Position numbers and translations under genes: made by a program. Shown piece by piece: positions 44,878 to 53,621 of a stretch of DNA of 64,000 nt. This DNA is from Rhizobium ruizarguesonis (GTDB taxonomy: Bacteria > Pseudomonadota > Alphaproteobacteria > Rhizobiales > Rhizobiaceae). Numbering within the stretch: position 1 is the first letter of the stretch; the number at the start of each line of letters is the position of its first letter. The stretch lies in NCBI RefSeq assembly GCF_012349115.1, contig NZ_PQIG01000087.1, positions 1-64,000 of the forward strand. The letters run 5' to 3'. A model generated the notes under the pieces. It had not been told where the DNA came from. It worked only from the letters and a program-made list of their open reading frames with translations, and made no database searches.

Positions 44878-45834
44878 ATGTCATCCGAAGGCACCGCATC
44901 GAAACAACGCGAAATTCAGAAACAGGTCGAGAAGGCCGACAAGAAGGAAAAGCCGAGGTCTTCAGGAGCAATGCAGGCCGGCGCCCGTCGCTATCCGGAA
45001 CCCCCATTTCCGAAGGTGCACCAGGACAAGCCGGGATCCGAGGCGGATCTGCCCCTAGCGCCGATGTATGACGCGCCATTCTACAAAGGTTCGGAAAAGC
45101 TGAAGGACAAGGTCGCTCTGATCACTGGAGGTGATTCCGGCATCGGTCGCTCCGTGGCCATCCTGTTCGCGCGGGAAGGCGCCGACGTCGCAATCGTACA
45201 TCTCGACGAAAGCGAGGACGCCGATATCACCAAGGCCGCCGTCGAAAAGGAGGGCCGGAAATGCCTGATCATTCGCGGCGACGTCAAGGATGCAGGCTTT
45301 TGCCGGACGGCAGTTGAAAAGACCGTAAAGCAGTATTCCAAGCTCGACATTCTGGTCAACAACGCAGCGTTCCAGGTGCACGCGGCGGAGATCGAAGATC
45401 TGACCGACGAGCATTTCGACGAGACGTTGAAGACGAATCTCTACGGCTATTTCTTTATGGCCAAGGCGGCGATCCCGCATCTGAAGAACGGTTCTGCCAT
45501 TATCAACACAGGATCCGTAACCGGCATCGAAGGCTCGAAGGAACTGTTGGACTACTCCATGACGAAGGGCGGAATTCACGCCTTTACAAAAGCACTCTCC
45601 GGTCAGCTGGTCCCCAAAGGCATTCGCGTCAACGCAGTCGCCCCCGGCCCGGTCTGGACGCCACTCAACCCATCGGACAAGGAAGCGAACGATATCGAGA
45701 AGTTCGGCGGCAAGACGCCGATGAAGCGCGCTGCCCAGCCCGAAGAGATCGCGCCGGCATACGTATTCCTGGCGTCGGCGCAGATGTCCAGCTACATCAC
45801 CGGCGAAATTCTTCCGATCGTGGGCGGCTACTGA
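44878..45834 (+). CDS. short-chain dehydrogenase/reductase (YghA-like)
   Basis: A 318-residue NAD(P)-dependent oxidoreductase. A charged 60-residue N-terminal extension (KQREIQKQVEKADKKEKP) is followed by a classical SDR domain with TGGDSGIGRSVAILFAREGA, the N-N-A-A motif (VNNAAFQ), the catalytic Ser in NTGSVTG and YSMTKGG with Tyr and Lys. The ending ITGEILPIVGGY is typical. It matches the E. coli YghA type, whose substrates are poorly known. GGGAGAGC precedes the ATG. It is one of several stress-associated oxidoreductase genes in this part of the window. Confidence 0.92.
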   Translation: MSSEGTASKQREIQKQVEKADKKEKPRSSGAMQAGARRYPEPPFPKVHQDKPGSEADLPLAPMYDAPFYKGSEKLKDKVALITGGDSGIGRSVAILFAREGADVAIVHLDESEDADITKAAVEKEGRKCLIIRGDVKDAGFCRTAVEKTVKQYSKLDILVNNAAFQVHAAEIEDLTDEHFDETLKTNLYGYFFMAKAAIPHLKNGSAIINTGSVTGIEGSKELLDYSMTKGGIHAFTKALSGQLVPKGIRVNAVAPGPVWTPLNPSDKEANDIEKFGGKTPMKRAAQPEEIAPAYVFLASAQMSSYITGEILPIVGGY

Positions 45835-45949
45835 GGAGCGAGTATGCACTGATAGGATTTTCAGCTGCTGGATCAAGGCGTCAAGCAGGTGGTCGTTATG
45901 TTCCCGCGCGCGATGGCCGGCGAGGTACTGCTTGCTTGTTGATCTTTTC

Positions 45950-46210
45950 CAGTATCAGCCCGAATTCGTGAACCGGTTCGTCCGGCTCGTCGAGTTGTCA
46001 ACCCGCTGCCCCTCCGACGAAATGCTCGGCAGGAATTGCCGCTTCCTGCAAGGAGCAGGATCCTCTTCGGCCGCGGTCGCCGCGACCCGGCTTGCCGTCG
46101 CCGAGCGTCGCGGGATGAGTATCGAAATCCTAGGCTATCGGCAAGATGCCGGTCCCTTCTGGAATTCCCTTCATATCAGCCCGATCGAGCACGACGCAGG
46201 CGAGATCACC
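45950..46210 (+). pseudogene. fragment of a LOV-domain photoreceptor
   Basis: Reads PSDEMLGRNCRFLQGAGSSS, then VAERRGMSIEILGYRQDAGP and FWNSLHISPIEHDAGE. The GRNCRFLQ motif, with its flavin-reactive Cys, marks a LOV (blue-light sensing) PAS domain. The N-terminal strand is in a shifted frame. Downstream the frame degenerates with no kinase or other output domain. It is a relic of a sensory protein. Confidence 0.75.
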
Positions 46211-46423
46211 ACCTCTTCCCTCCAAGATCGACGTCAGCGAATTCAGAAAGGTGCAGTCAAGTCCCTCAAAGCGCCGTCTACTGTTGGAGGTCGACCACCG
46301 CTCGTCGTCCGCCTGGCCGGCCGACAGGGCGAGGCAGGCTGCCGTGTCCAGCAAACGGTGCAAGCCTCGTCTATCCCACAGGCCTTCTCGTTAGGATCTC
46401 CTCGCCTTGGGTAATGATGCCCT

Positions 46424-46657
46424 GGATGCCTGCGCAGGTCTTGCCAAGCGCGGGTTTTCCGACGGCCTCAAAGACCGGTTCATGCGCTCGAACCGGCCTG
46501 CAATCTCGACGCGGTGCTGCAGGAATCCTGCTTTGCCTTCTTCGGATTGTGCGGCGCCCACGCCAAATTCGGCCGGCCTACAGGATCTGCTTTTCGGCGA
46601 AATAGATGTCCTCGAGCGTATCAAGGAAAGGTCGTCGAGAGCCTTCGTGGTTGCCAT
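46424..46657 (-). pseudogene. decayed copy of the YciE ferritin-like gene
   Basis: Starts MATTKALDDL, like the intact gene at 51911-52411 (MATEKTLNDL). It loses frame after ten codons, then recovers AAQSEEGKAGFLQHR in frame and breaks again. The C-terminal half is missing. GAGAGG before the ATG shows the ancestral ribosome binding site survives. Confidence 0.75.
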
Positions 46658-46708
46658 TAGGAACCTCTCCATGCCCACGAAGTTAAAATCGAAGGGGGAG
46701 GAAAGCCG

Positions 46709-47284
46709 ATGAACGAGAATTGGATCCATCTTTGTATCGACATGCAGCGGGTGTTCGCGGAGGACACGCCCTGGCATGTACCATGGATGCGGGAAGTGTC
46801 GCCTCAGATCGAGGAAATAGCCAGTCGCTATGCCGAGCGGACGGTGTTCACCCGCTTCATCACGCCGGAAAAGCCGGAACAAATGTCGGGGATGTGGCGG
46901 GCCTACTACCAAAAATGGCGGACAATGACGCGCGCGCAACTCGATCCGGGTTTGCTCGACATCGTGCCAACGCTGACGCATCTTATCCCGCCGGCACGCA
47001 TATTCGACAAGGTGACATATTCGCCGTGGATAGACGGTGAACTTCACCAAATCCTGTCAACGGAGGCAGTCGATGCACTCGTTCTCACCGGAGGGGAGAC
47101 CGACGTCTGCGTGCTTGCTGCAGCGATGGGCGCGATCGATCTGGGATATCGCGTGATCGTGCTGCGCGATGCCGTGTGCAGCGGCGCCGACGAGACGCAC
47201 GACGCATCACTTGAAGTGCTGGGCGACAGATTTTCTGTGCAGCTCGATCTGCTTACCACGGAAGAGTTCCTCAGTTCGCTCTAA
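46709..47284 (+). CDS. isochorismatase-family cysteine hydrolase
   Basis: A 191-residue cytosolic hydrolase. The catalytic triad of the family is visible as D11 (HLCIDMQ), K101 (FDKVTYS) and C134 (GGETDVCVLAAAM). Relatives hydrolyse nicotinamide, carbamoyl groups or isochorismate; the substrate here is unknown. The length is normal. GGGGGAGGAAAG precedes the ATG strongly. The iron-permease-like gene follows 55 bases after the stop on the same strand, so a shared transcript is possible. Confidence 0.9.
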   Translation: MNENWIHLCIDMQRVFAEDTPWHVPWMREVSPQIEEIASRYAERTVFTRFITPEKPEQMSGMWRAYYQKWRTMTRAQLDPGLLDIVPTLTHLIPPARIFDKVTYSPWIDGELHQILSTEAVDALVLTGGETDVCVLAAAMGAIDLGYRVIVLRDAVCSGADETHDASLEVLGDRFSVQLDLLTTEEFLSSL

Positions 47285-47339
47285 TGAGGCTGCGGAACCG
47301 CAACTTTGTTGTCGCGTTTTGCCAGCGCTGGAGGAATGT

Positions 47340-47738
47340 ATGTCCAAGTTTTTTTCAAAGTTCGCTACCCATATCTCCGACCTCTCGGGCAGGCCCGGAA
47401 CCTTCGTTGTCGCCGTCACACTTGTGATCGGTTGGGCGATGCTTGGGCCCTTCTTCGGTTATTCCGAGACTTGGCAGCTCGTGATCAACACGAGCACCAC
47501 TATCATAACGTTCCTAATGGTCTTCGTTCTCCAGAACTCACAGAACCGCGATGGAAAGGCCCTGCAGGCAAAGCTTGACGAGCTCATCCTAACGTCGCAG
47601 GCTCAGAATAAATTCGTCGGGATCGAAAAGCTCGATGAGGAGGAGTTGCGAAAGATGAGCAAGACGCTCGCCGAAAAAGCGGAGCGCGCCGAGAACGCCG
47701 CCGACGAAAAGGCGGAAAGCAAACAGGCACCGGCCTAA
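47340..47738 (+). CDS. low-affinity iron permease-like membrane protein
   Basis: A 132-residue protein with two hydrophobic segments: FVVAVTLVIGWAMLGPFFGY and LVINTSTTIITFLMVFVLQN. The N-terminal SKFATHISDLSGRPGTF and Q-N-S-Q-N-R-D segment after helix 2 match the family named for low-affinity iron permease (PF04120), although a transport role in bacteria is not established. The C-terminal tail is an acidic/lysine-rich helix (LDEEELRKMSKTLAEKAERA). GGAGGAATGT precedes the ATG. Confidence 0.88.
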   Translation: MSKFFSKFATHISDLSGRPGTFVVAVTLVIGWAMLGPFFGYSETWQLVINTSTTIITFLMVFVLQNSQNRDGKALQAKLDELILTSQAQNKFVGIEKLDEEELRKMSKTLAEKAERAENAADEKAESKQAPA

Positions 47739-48058
47739 TCGTCTCCAGGTGCGACCGCAGCGATGCGCGATGAAAAGCTGATTTCGATGAGGCGCCGAAT
47801 GGCGCAGAACAGCGCGAGTTCGTTGCTTCGAGACCGCATAGGGTCTCTGGAAGGTCCGATTGCGCAACGAAGACCTCTTCCATTCGCGGTGCGATCGGAT
47901 GGCCAGTCCTTGATCAGGATATACGCTGCGGGGCCGAGCGTGCGTATAATCCTACCCCGGGGTCCCGACCTTGCACCAAGGCGCCCGCGCCGTGGCTGCT
48001 TGGTGGTTGAAGGTTTTCGGCGCGGTCCTAGATTTCATCGCTGAACAAGGAGATCCAC
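47739..48058. other. no recognisable gene
   Basis: No supported coding frame; the AAGGAGATCC ribosome binding site of the next gene is at its right end. Confidence 0.4.
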
Positions 48059-48298
48059 ATGGCTGGACGCGATGTCGAGCCGGTGGCTGCGGTGGTATCC
48101 GAGGCTGTCCGGCGCTGGTACGAGTTCTACGAGATCACGCCCGACAACAAGGCGTCGGACGTCCTTTGCAACGCGGCACTCAATTTCTACGGAGACGGCT
48201 ATCGGGCGATCGACGACATTGCCACGCTGCTGATCGGGACGTATCCCGGGCTGTCGGCCACGCGAATCAACGCGCCGACATCGCAAGCTGTCCACTAG
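48059..48298 (+). CDS. small hypothetical protein, 79 residues
   Basis: ATG follows AAGGAGATCCAC. The product (MAGRDVEPVAAVVSEAVRRW, YEFYEITPDNKASDVLCNAA, LNFYGDGYRAIDDIATLLIG) is a likely helical cytosolic protein. I do not recognise a family. A gene-length single unit is suggested by the distance to both neighbours. Confidence 0.65.
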   Translation: MAGRDVEPVAAVVSEAVRRWYEFYEITPDNKASDVLCNAALNFYGDGYRAIDDIATLLIGTYPGLSATRINAPTSQAVH

Positions 48299-48530
48299 GA
48301 CCGATCGACCTAATTGTATCCAGATCATGCCGCAGCGAGATGAATGAATCCTGTAAGCACGTCGCCGGGAATGATCTGGTTGCCAAATGCCAGGCCTTGA
48401 CGGGCCATTGCGTTGAATTCCGATATTCCGATCTCGTCCCGTGCAACTTGTCGGCTGGAACGTGCTTTCAGCGCCACGACGGGAATAGGGCGCCAATGTG
48501 GATACGAGCGAACATTCGTGGCTTCCACTG

Positions 48531-49625
48531 TTAATTACTGATCGGGGCGACGATGGAGGCCGCGATGTAGCGCTCCTCCCCTTCACCGTCGTTGAAGTAG
48601 TAGACGGCCAGTATGGACGCTTGATCTCGCTTCACGACGCGAGGATAACCGAGATCAGCCGTGCCGCCGTCGCTCCGAATGGTCTTCTCGGCGCTCCATG
48701 TTCTACCGTCGTCGGAGCTCACGCGCATCCTGATGCCAAATGGCGCATCACGATAACCGTAGACGAGAAGAAGCATGTCGTCGATCCGCCCGAGAGCGGG
48801 CGGATTGCCATTGCTGCCGGTGTCGTCGACGATGCAGCCTTTCGGCGTCCAAGTCCTCCCTTGGTCGTCGGAGGCGAAGGCTTCTATCCAGCCCTTGTCG
48901 CCGCCTGTCCCCATGCAGCGCGTCAGCGTCAAAATGGTCCCACTCGACAGTGTTGTCGATGCCGGCATGATCGAATACCCGTCGGGTTGTGGACCGACAA
49001 AGCCTTGAAGGACGAAGGTGCGCCCGCCGTCGGCCGTGCGTGCGCAGAACACCCTGCCTTCCGCACCATCCTCTTTGGAGGTGCTCAGCATGAAGAGCGC
49101 ATCGTCCCTGCCAAGAGGAACGATATCGGTTCGGGCACAGATCGGAATGTCCAGACCAGTGAAAGCATATGGACCTTGCCACGTCAGTGCCCGATCCCGG
49201 CTGACATAGAACCAGCTCATAGCATCGCCGCTCACATCGGTTCTGGCACACAGAATGACCGTCTCAGGGTCGAGGAAATCTATGGGATCATCCAGGGGGC
49301 AGAGGTCGTCATTGGCTGACAGACAGGAACGAACCTTGAGATCGGCGTTCAAGTGTTCATCGGCCGAAAGTGACAGCCCACCTGGCACATGGCCGGAAAA
49401 CGGCTCGCTCATCCAGGTCAAGCCGCCGTCCAGGCTGCGTGTCTGCCAAGGCACGAACGGGTAATCACGGTTTAGTTCGTGAAGCGCCCCTTGCGCGCCG
49501 AGTTTGCCGCGCGCGAAAACGGCGACCACTTCGTCACCCCATGACCACAGACCATAGTTCGCGGGCCAACCTGCGAACTCGCCGCGTTTGCGGTAGACCT
49601 CGAGATTGCGGCAGTGCATGTCCAT
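48531..49625 (-). CDS. BNR/sialidase-like repeat protein
   Basis: A 364-residue protein of the sialidase-fold superfamily. It has at least four Asp-box motifs of type S-x-D-x-G-x-T-W: SRDRALTWQG, TADGGRTFVL, SDDQGRTWTPKG and SDDGRTWSA. The fold is a six-bladed propeller. There is no signal peptide, so the protein seems cytosolic, and the catalytic Tyr/Glu/Arg set of true sialidases cannot be assigned by eye. The start MDMHCRNLEVYRKRGE is typical of an exo-alpha-sialidase-like group of unknown substrate. A decayed C-terminal copy lies at 39396-39760. Confidence 0.8.
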   Translation of the reverse strand: MDMHCRNLEVYRKRGEFAGWPANYGLWSWGDEVVAVFARGKLGAQGALHELNRDYPFVPWQTRSLDGGLTWMSEPFSGHVPGGLSLSADEHLNADLKVRSCLSANDDLCPLDDPIDFLDPETVILCARTDVSGDAMSWFYVSRDRALTWQGPYAFTGLDIPICARTDIVPLGRDDALFMLSTSKEDGAEGRVFCARTADGGRTFVLQGFVGPQPDGYSIMPASTTLSSGTILTLTRCMGTGGDKGWIEAFASDDQGRTWTPKGCIVDDTGSNGNPPALGRIDDMLLLVYGYRDAPFGIRMRVSSDDGRTWSAEKTIRSDGGTADLGYPRVVKRDQASILAVYYFNDGEGEERYIAASIVAPISN

Positions 49626-49640
49626 GGGAGCTCCAGGCTG

Positions 49641-49943
49641 TCAGAGCACCTCGACTGGAAGTGCCCGCACCAGCAATGCATCCTGTCTGAGCAGCTGTTC
49701 GAGGTTGCGACGATATTGGTGCCACCAGGCCTTATCAAGAGTGTCCACCATAACTTCAATTACGATGACGTCATCCTCTTCCGCGCCCTCGCCGTTGGAC
49801 CAAAGCCCTTTTGCCGGGGAGTTGAGATATGCCGTCGCCCCGCCATGCCTTTCCGTCATCTCGCGCTGAACTGTCGCGATGACGTCTTCTACGTCGATCG
49901 GCACTTGCGGCGCCGCCGGAATAAATACTTGTATTAAATGCAT
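49641..49943 (-). CDS. conserved-type hypothetical protein
   Basis: A 100-residue protein: MHLIQVFIPAAPQVPIDVED, VIATVQREMTERHGGATAYL, NSPAKGLWSNGEGAEEDDVI and VEVMVDTLDKAWWHQYRRNL-like ending. It resembles a small alpha/beta family found in rhizobia. AGGAGGAGAACC precedes the ATG. It lies 15 bases upstream of the BNR-repeat gene on the same strand, so the two are probably one transcript, which hints at a shared role. The function is unknown. Confidence 0.75.
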   Translation of the reverse strand: MHLIQVFIPAAPQVPIDVEDVIATVQREMTERHGGATAYLNSPAKGLWSNGEGAEEDDVIVIEVMVDTLDKAWWHQYRRNLEQLLRQDALLVRALPVEVL

Positions 49944-50192
49944 GCCTGGTTCTCCTCCTCGCCTGGCATCGAAGATTTGACGGAGTTCCGCTGGTTCGGC
50001 GGGCGTCTTGCGGAACCGTGATACTCTTGCCGCCGCAAGCGGGAGGGCGACATGATTGCCAGCGCTGAAAGGTCCTTTCTGCTGCGAACGGTGGTCGTTG
50101 ATCCCCAGGATTGCGCAGGCGTTTTGCTTGACGATGTTCCCCGGCAGATCCTCGCTGCACCTGACGACGGCGCCGACACGTTTTGCCACCTA

Positions 50193-50471
50193 TCAAAAAG
50201 ATGACGAGGGAACCACGCCCATAGTTGGCACAGGTGGCTCCTGCTTCGGCCTCGTTACGTTTTGCTTATCGCTGGCACTCAATGCTTCGCGCACTTCATT
50301 CTCGTCCCAACCCGCCTCGATGGCTGAAGTCACGAGCGTCTCGATTTTCCCGGTTTCCGGGGCCTGCGAAGTCTCGTCCAGGTGGAGCCTGGCAGTTTCA
50401 AGACATTGACGGAGGTTCGAAGCGCGGTTGGCGTCTTCTCGGTGGTAGCTCGGCGATGCGACATAAGTCAT
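50193..50471 (-). CDS. small hypothetical protein, intact paralogue of 1980-2211
   Basis: A 92-residue protein: MTYVASPSYHREDANRASNL, RQCLETARLHLDETSQAPET, KIETLVTSAIEAGWDENEVR, then EALSASDKQN and a Pro-rich end. The predicted structure is helical with a short conserved core. AAGGAGCTTCCAA precedes the ATG. A frameshifted relative is at 1980-2211. No function can be given. Confidence 0.7.
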   Translation of the reverse strand: MTYVASPSYHREDANRASNLRQCLETARLHLDETSQAPETGKIETLVTSAIEAGWDENEVREALSASDKQNVTRPKQEPPVPTMGVVPSSSF

Positions 50472-50888
50472 TTGGAAGCTCCTTGCTGATCAAGAGGAAC
50501 ACCTGAGCAGAATGGCGGTTCCACCGCTTGCCTGATTGAACTGAACCTACGCTCCTCGCGAAAATGCAAGCGTTCAGGCCTGCCTGCATAAGGAATCGAA
50601 CGAGCGCGCCAGGCCTTGTCTGGGCGCCGGAACAAGCAGTCTCGCCTGCAATCTCGAATCGCCTGGTCCGCCGTCCCATTCGGCGCGTGCGAACATGCCT
50701 TTCCCGACATTCGAATGAATTCGCCAGCGGACTCGTTGATTTTCCCAATCTGAACCTCTCTGTTGGCGGCGCCTAGACGCGCGGCTGGCAGACAAGGCCG
50801 AGACAGGTCTTGATGACCTGCGCCTGAAAAATTCTGGCTTCCCGGTACGTCCGCGGAAGGTCGACGACAGGACTTTTGTTGTCGATGC
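50472..50888. other. no recognisable gene
   Basis: I see no coding frame with a start signal and plausible composition in this gap. Confidence 0.35.
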
Positions 50889-51152
50889 TTATTCGGCGGC
50901 CTGCTGCGGGTGAAGAATGAGGGCCCTCGGCATGGCGATCCGAACCAGAAACTCGTAGTCATCAACCATACGATGGACATCCGATCCGGTGCTGGCGACA
51001 GCCCAATAGTCGCGGGCGGTCCCGAACACGGTCGAAATTTTCACAACTTCCCAGGCGCTTCCTAATTCCCGGCGTCTGGCCCAGTAGAAGCACTCTGATT
51101 CAAGACTGGACAACTCAAGCATCCGCGAACTCCCAAATCGCCTAAGTCGCAT
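50889..51152 (-). CDS. small hypothetical protein, 87 residues
   Basis: The start MRLRRFGSSRMLELSSLESE (51152) or the internal MLELSS (51122) leads into CFYWARRRELGSAWEVVKIS, VFGTARDYWAVASTGSD and VDDYEFLVRIAMPRALILHP. A W-rich alpha/beta protein without signal or membrane parts. No strong ribosome binding site decides the start. The family is not known. Confidence 0.5.
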   Translation of the reverse strand: MRLRRFGSSRMLELSSLESECFYWARRRELGSAWEVVKISTVFGTARDYWAVASTGSDVHRMVDDYEFLVRIAMPRALILHPQQAAE

Positions 51153-51556
51153 ACCACGGTGAACCGTTCGTTGGAGCTGGGTCCAACTTAAGACAGCCAA
51201 TCCGACTAATGGTGACCCTACATGATCGTCCAACGGCTGTCATCGCTTGCTGCAAAAAACCCCAAGCCATTGCGAAGCCGCCCCGTCGACGTAGTGTGAG
51301 GCTCAGCCCAAAAACGAGTTTGCGGAATGCCGCTGGTACCGATTGAAGAGCGGAATTCGCTTTCATGTGTTTAGTGCGGAATTGCGCTCATTGATGTCCT
51401 TGGCAAGGGCCATGGCCGAAGTCAACGTGCAATTTGTCAACGGCGACGCTCAATGCTTTTGATGAATCGGCACCAATCTTGACTGCGTCGGTCGCCAGGA
51501 TTTGGCTCCCCCTGTTGACCGAGCTCACCAACGTCGATCGATTGCGTTTCGGTCGA
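51153..51556. other. no recognisable gene
   Basis: The open frames here lack support. The sequence separates two small minus-strand genes. Confidence 0.35.
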
Positions 51557-51796
51557 CTAAGCGCCTATCGACGCATGCACCTGCCCGCAGACCGCAAGGC
51601 TCTCACGCATTGCCTTCACCCGCATTTCGGCATCTTCAAATGAATAGGCCCAGATCTTGGCAGACCAAGTCGACAGGCCCATCTCGTATTCCAGTGCGAA
51701 GAGATACATGATCTGCCCGTGTTCGTCCTTTCGGACGAATTGGGCGTCAGGCCGTTCGCGGGTGTCGCGGAGTTTATCGAAACTGATTACGCTCAT
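51557..51796 (-). CDS. small hypothetical protein, 79 residues
   Basis: Begins MSVISFDKLRDTRERPDAQF, continues VRKDEHGQIMYLFALEYEMG, LSTWSAKIWAYSFEDAEMRV and ends VCGQVHASIGA. The layout (short sheet, then helix with A-E-x-R-V-x-A-M-R-E-S-L) resembles small rhizobial proteins of unknown function. The start at 51796 is chosen over 51814 on composition. Confidence 0.55.
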   Translation of the reverse strand: MSVISFDKLRDTRERPDAQFVRKDEHGQIMYLFALEYEMGLSTWSAKIWAYSFEDAEMRVKAMRESLAVCGQVHASIGA

Positions 51797-51910
51797 ATCG
51801 AACTCGTCTAACACTGAGGCATAATGGCTTGCCGTCTATCGCCGAAGCGGCGTGCAAAAGCCGAACGATGAACGGCCGCCATGCGGCGGCCGTGAAGGCG
51901 CATTTCCGTA

Positions 51911-52411
51911 TCAGGCAGCTCGCTTTCCCTTGGCATTTGCTGAGGTCTCGGCAAATTGCGTGAGTTTCTTGTCGGTCGCCTCTTCTTCCGCAAGGGTTGC
52001 CTGCAGCAGCGGGACGGCGTCCTTGAGGCCGAGTTGCTTTGCCCATGCGATCAACGTGCCATAGCGGGCGATCTCGTAGTGCTCCACGGCCTGTGCCGAA
52101 GAGATCAGTCCGGCATCCAGGGCAACCGTGCCCTTGAACTCCTCCATGATCTCATCAGCTTCGGCAAGGATTCCCTGAATGGCTTCGCAGGTCTTGCCAC
52201 GTGCTGGCTTGCCGATCATGTCAAAAATCTGTTCGAGACGTTCGACCTGGGCTTGGGTCTCGTCACGATGCTGCAGAAAACCGGCCTTGCCTTCCTCCGA
52301 CTGGGCGGCGCGGGCTATTTTCGGCAGCGCCTTCAGGATCTGTTTTTCGGCGTAGTAAATATCCTTGAGCGTGTCGAGGAACAGATCGTTCAGCGTCTTC
52401 TCGGTTGCCAT
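51911..52411 (-). CDS. yciE: YciE/DUF892 ferritin-like protein
   Basis: A 166-residue protein with the YciE signature: LFLDTLKDIYYAEKQILKAL, KAGFLQHRDETQAQVERLEQ, IFDMIGKPARGKTCEAI, then GLISSAQAVEHYEIARYGTL with the second metal ligands. It should form a four-helix bundle binding a di-metal centre. Family members accompany osmotic and general stress; the activity is not settled. GGAGG lies before the ATG. A broken copy is found at 46424-46657. Confidence 0.92.
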   Translation of the reverse strand: MATEKTLNDLFLDTLKDIYYAEKQILKALPKIARAAQSEEGKAGFLQHRDETQAQVERLEQIFDMIGKPARGKTCEAIQGILAEADEIMEEFKGTVALDAGLISSAQAVEHYEIARYGTLIAWAKQLGLKDAVPLLQATLAEEEATDKKLTQFAETSANAKGKRAA

Positions 52412-52667
52412 CGAGTCCTCCTATGGCGTGTTGATGAGTTCTCGCTCGGTCGAACATTTGAGCGCGGAGATGACGCCCCGGTAAAGCTGGCGCCGTCTCT
52501 GTCCGGCCAATGACGAGACCGACTCAAGGGGTTGCAGTCGGCGATAGATCAAACCATTGCCGACGTTTGTTGTTCCTGCCCTGCCTATCTTTTCACGAGA
52601 GCTGGCACGTTACGCACGGCGCTCGCCCGATAACGTGAATGTTATCAATGCTGTGCGGCGTCGCGCT

Positions 52668-52693
52668 GGAACGATTTTTGCCGAACCCTCGTT
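52668..52693 (+). promoter_or_regulatory. EcfG-type promoter, perfect boxes
   Basis: GGAAC at 52668-52672 and CGTT at 52690-52693 with a 17-base spacer match the alphaproteobacterial general-stress (EcfG/RpoE2) promoter exactly. The next gene in this direction is the sigma factor at 52878, whose leader would then be about 175 bases long. Confidence 0.65.
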
Positions 52694-52877
52694 TGGAATC
52701 CGGATCGTATCGCCTTCCAGCGATGACTTTGGACGATCCGCCACTGCCTTCCGGCATCTTCATGCGTTCTGTTGTTTTGGAAGAGGTCTGCCGATGAGCA
52801 AAAACGAGATTTTCGTCCGATATCGTACAGCAACAATTAAGATGTCCGGAACTTTCCTTTGATCCCAGGAGAGAAAA

Positions 52878-53405
52878 ATGACGTCTCTATCTTCACCACG
52901 TCCCGCGTCGCATTGCGAGGAAACATCCTCGATCGAGCTGGAGATTGTCGAACTGACACCGGCGTTGCATGCTTTTGCCCGAAGATTCCTGCGGAGTGAG
53001 GACGACATCAATGATCTCGTCCAGGAAACGCTGCTGAAGGCGTTGAATTCGATCCAGCTCTACCATCCCGGCACCTCTCTCAAATCCTGGCTCTTCACCA
53101 TCCTTCGAAATACGTTCTGCAGCAACTATCGTCGGCGCAAGCGCGAGCCGGTCGGAATGGATGTGACCATGGAACAGGTCGCGGTCGCCCCGAGCCAGGA
53201 GTGGGCGCTTCGCGAGCGTGAGCTGCGACAAGCCCTGACGCGCCTCTCCGACGACAGGCGCCGCGCACTGACGCTGGTGGCCGCTGGAACGAGCTATGAA
53301 GATGCGGCCAGGATCTGCGGCTGCCGAATCGGCACCTTGAAGAGCCGCGTCAGCCGGGCCCGTGAAACCTTGCAGTCGCTGCTTGGGAACCAGCTGGTCG
53401 ACTAA
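52878..53405 (+). CDS. ECF-type sigma-70 factor
   Basis: A 175-residue RNA polymerase sigma factor with region 2 (ARRFLRSEDDINDLVQETLL, GTSLKSWLFTILRNTFCSNY) and region 4 (LTRLSDDRRRALTLVAAGTS, YEDAARICGCRIGTLKSRVS, RARETL). No anti-sigma gene adjoins it. It resembles the EcfG-related factors of rhizobia, but a NepR/PhyR partner is not nearby, so its signal is unknown. An EcfG-like promoter upstream suggests it is itself under general-stress control. GGAGAGAAAA precedes the ATG. Confidence 0.9.
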   Translation: MTSLSSPRPASHCEETSSIELEIVELTPALHAFARRFLRSEDDINDLVQETLLKALNSIQLYHPGTSLKSWLFTILRNTFCSNYRRRKREPVGMDVTMEQVAVAPSQEWALRERELRQALTRLSDDRRRALTLVAAGTSYEDAARICGCRIGTLKSRVSRARETLQSLLGNQLVD

Positions 53406-53621
53406 CCGCGCTTCTGCTTCCGCCACGAGTCAAGCCGGCATGGGAAGAATCGGGATGGCGGGTTCGCATAGCCGTCTCCTTGTCGCAGTTGAACATGGCG
53501 CGCCATATGCCGAATGCCCCGAGGCTTCTGCGTGTCGCAGAAGAGGCGTTTTTCGCCGGAACATATCTTCTCTTTTCAGGTTCGGTGGCTTCACCTTTTT
53601 CCGAAGTCTAGGAGCCAAAAC

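Noticed and set aside
51142..51366. A 74-codon minus-strand frame (MKANSALQSVPAAF).
   Set aside because: It overlaps a better-supported gene start at 51152 and has no recognisable family or ribosome binding site.
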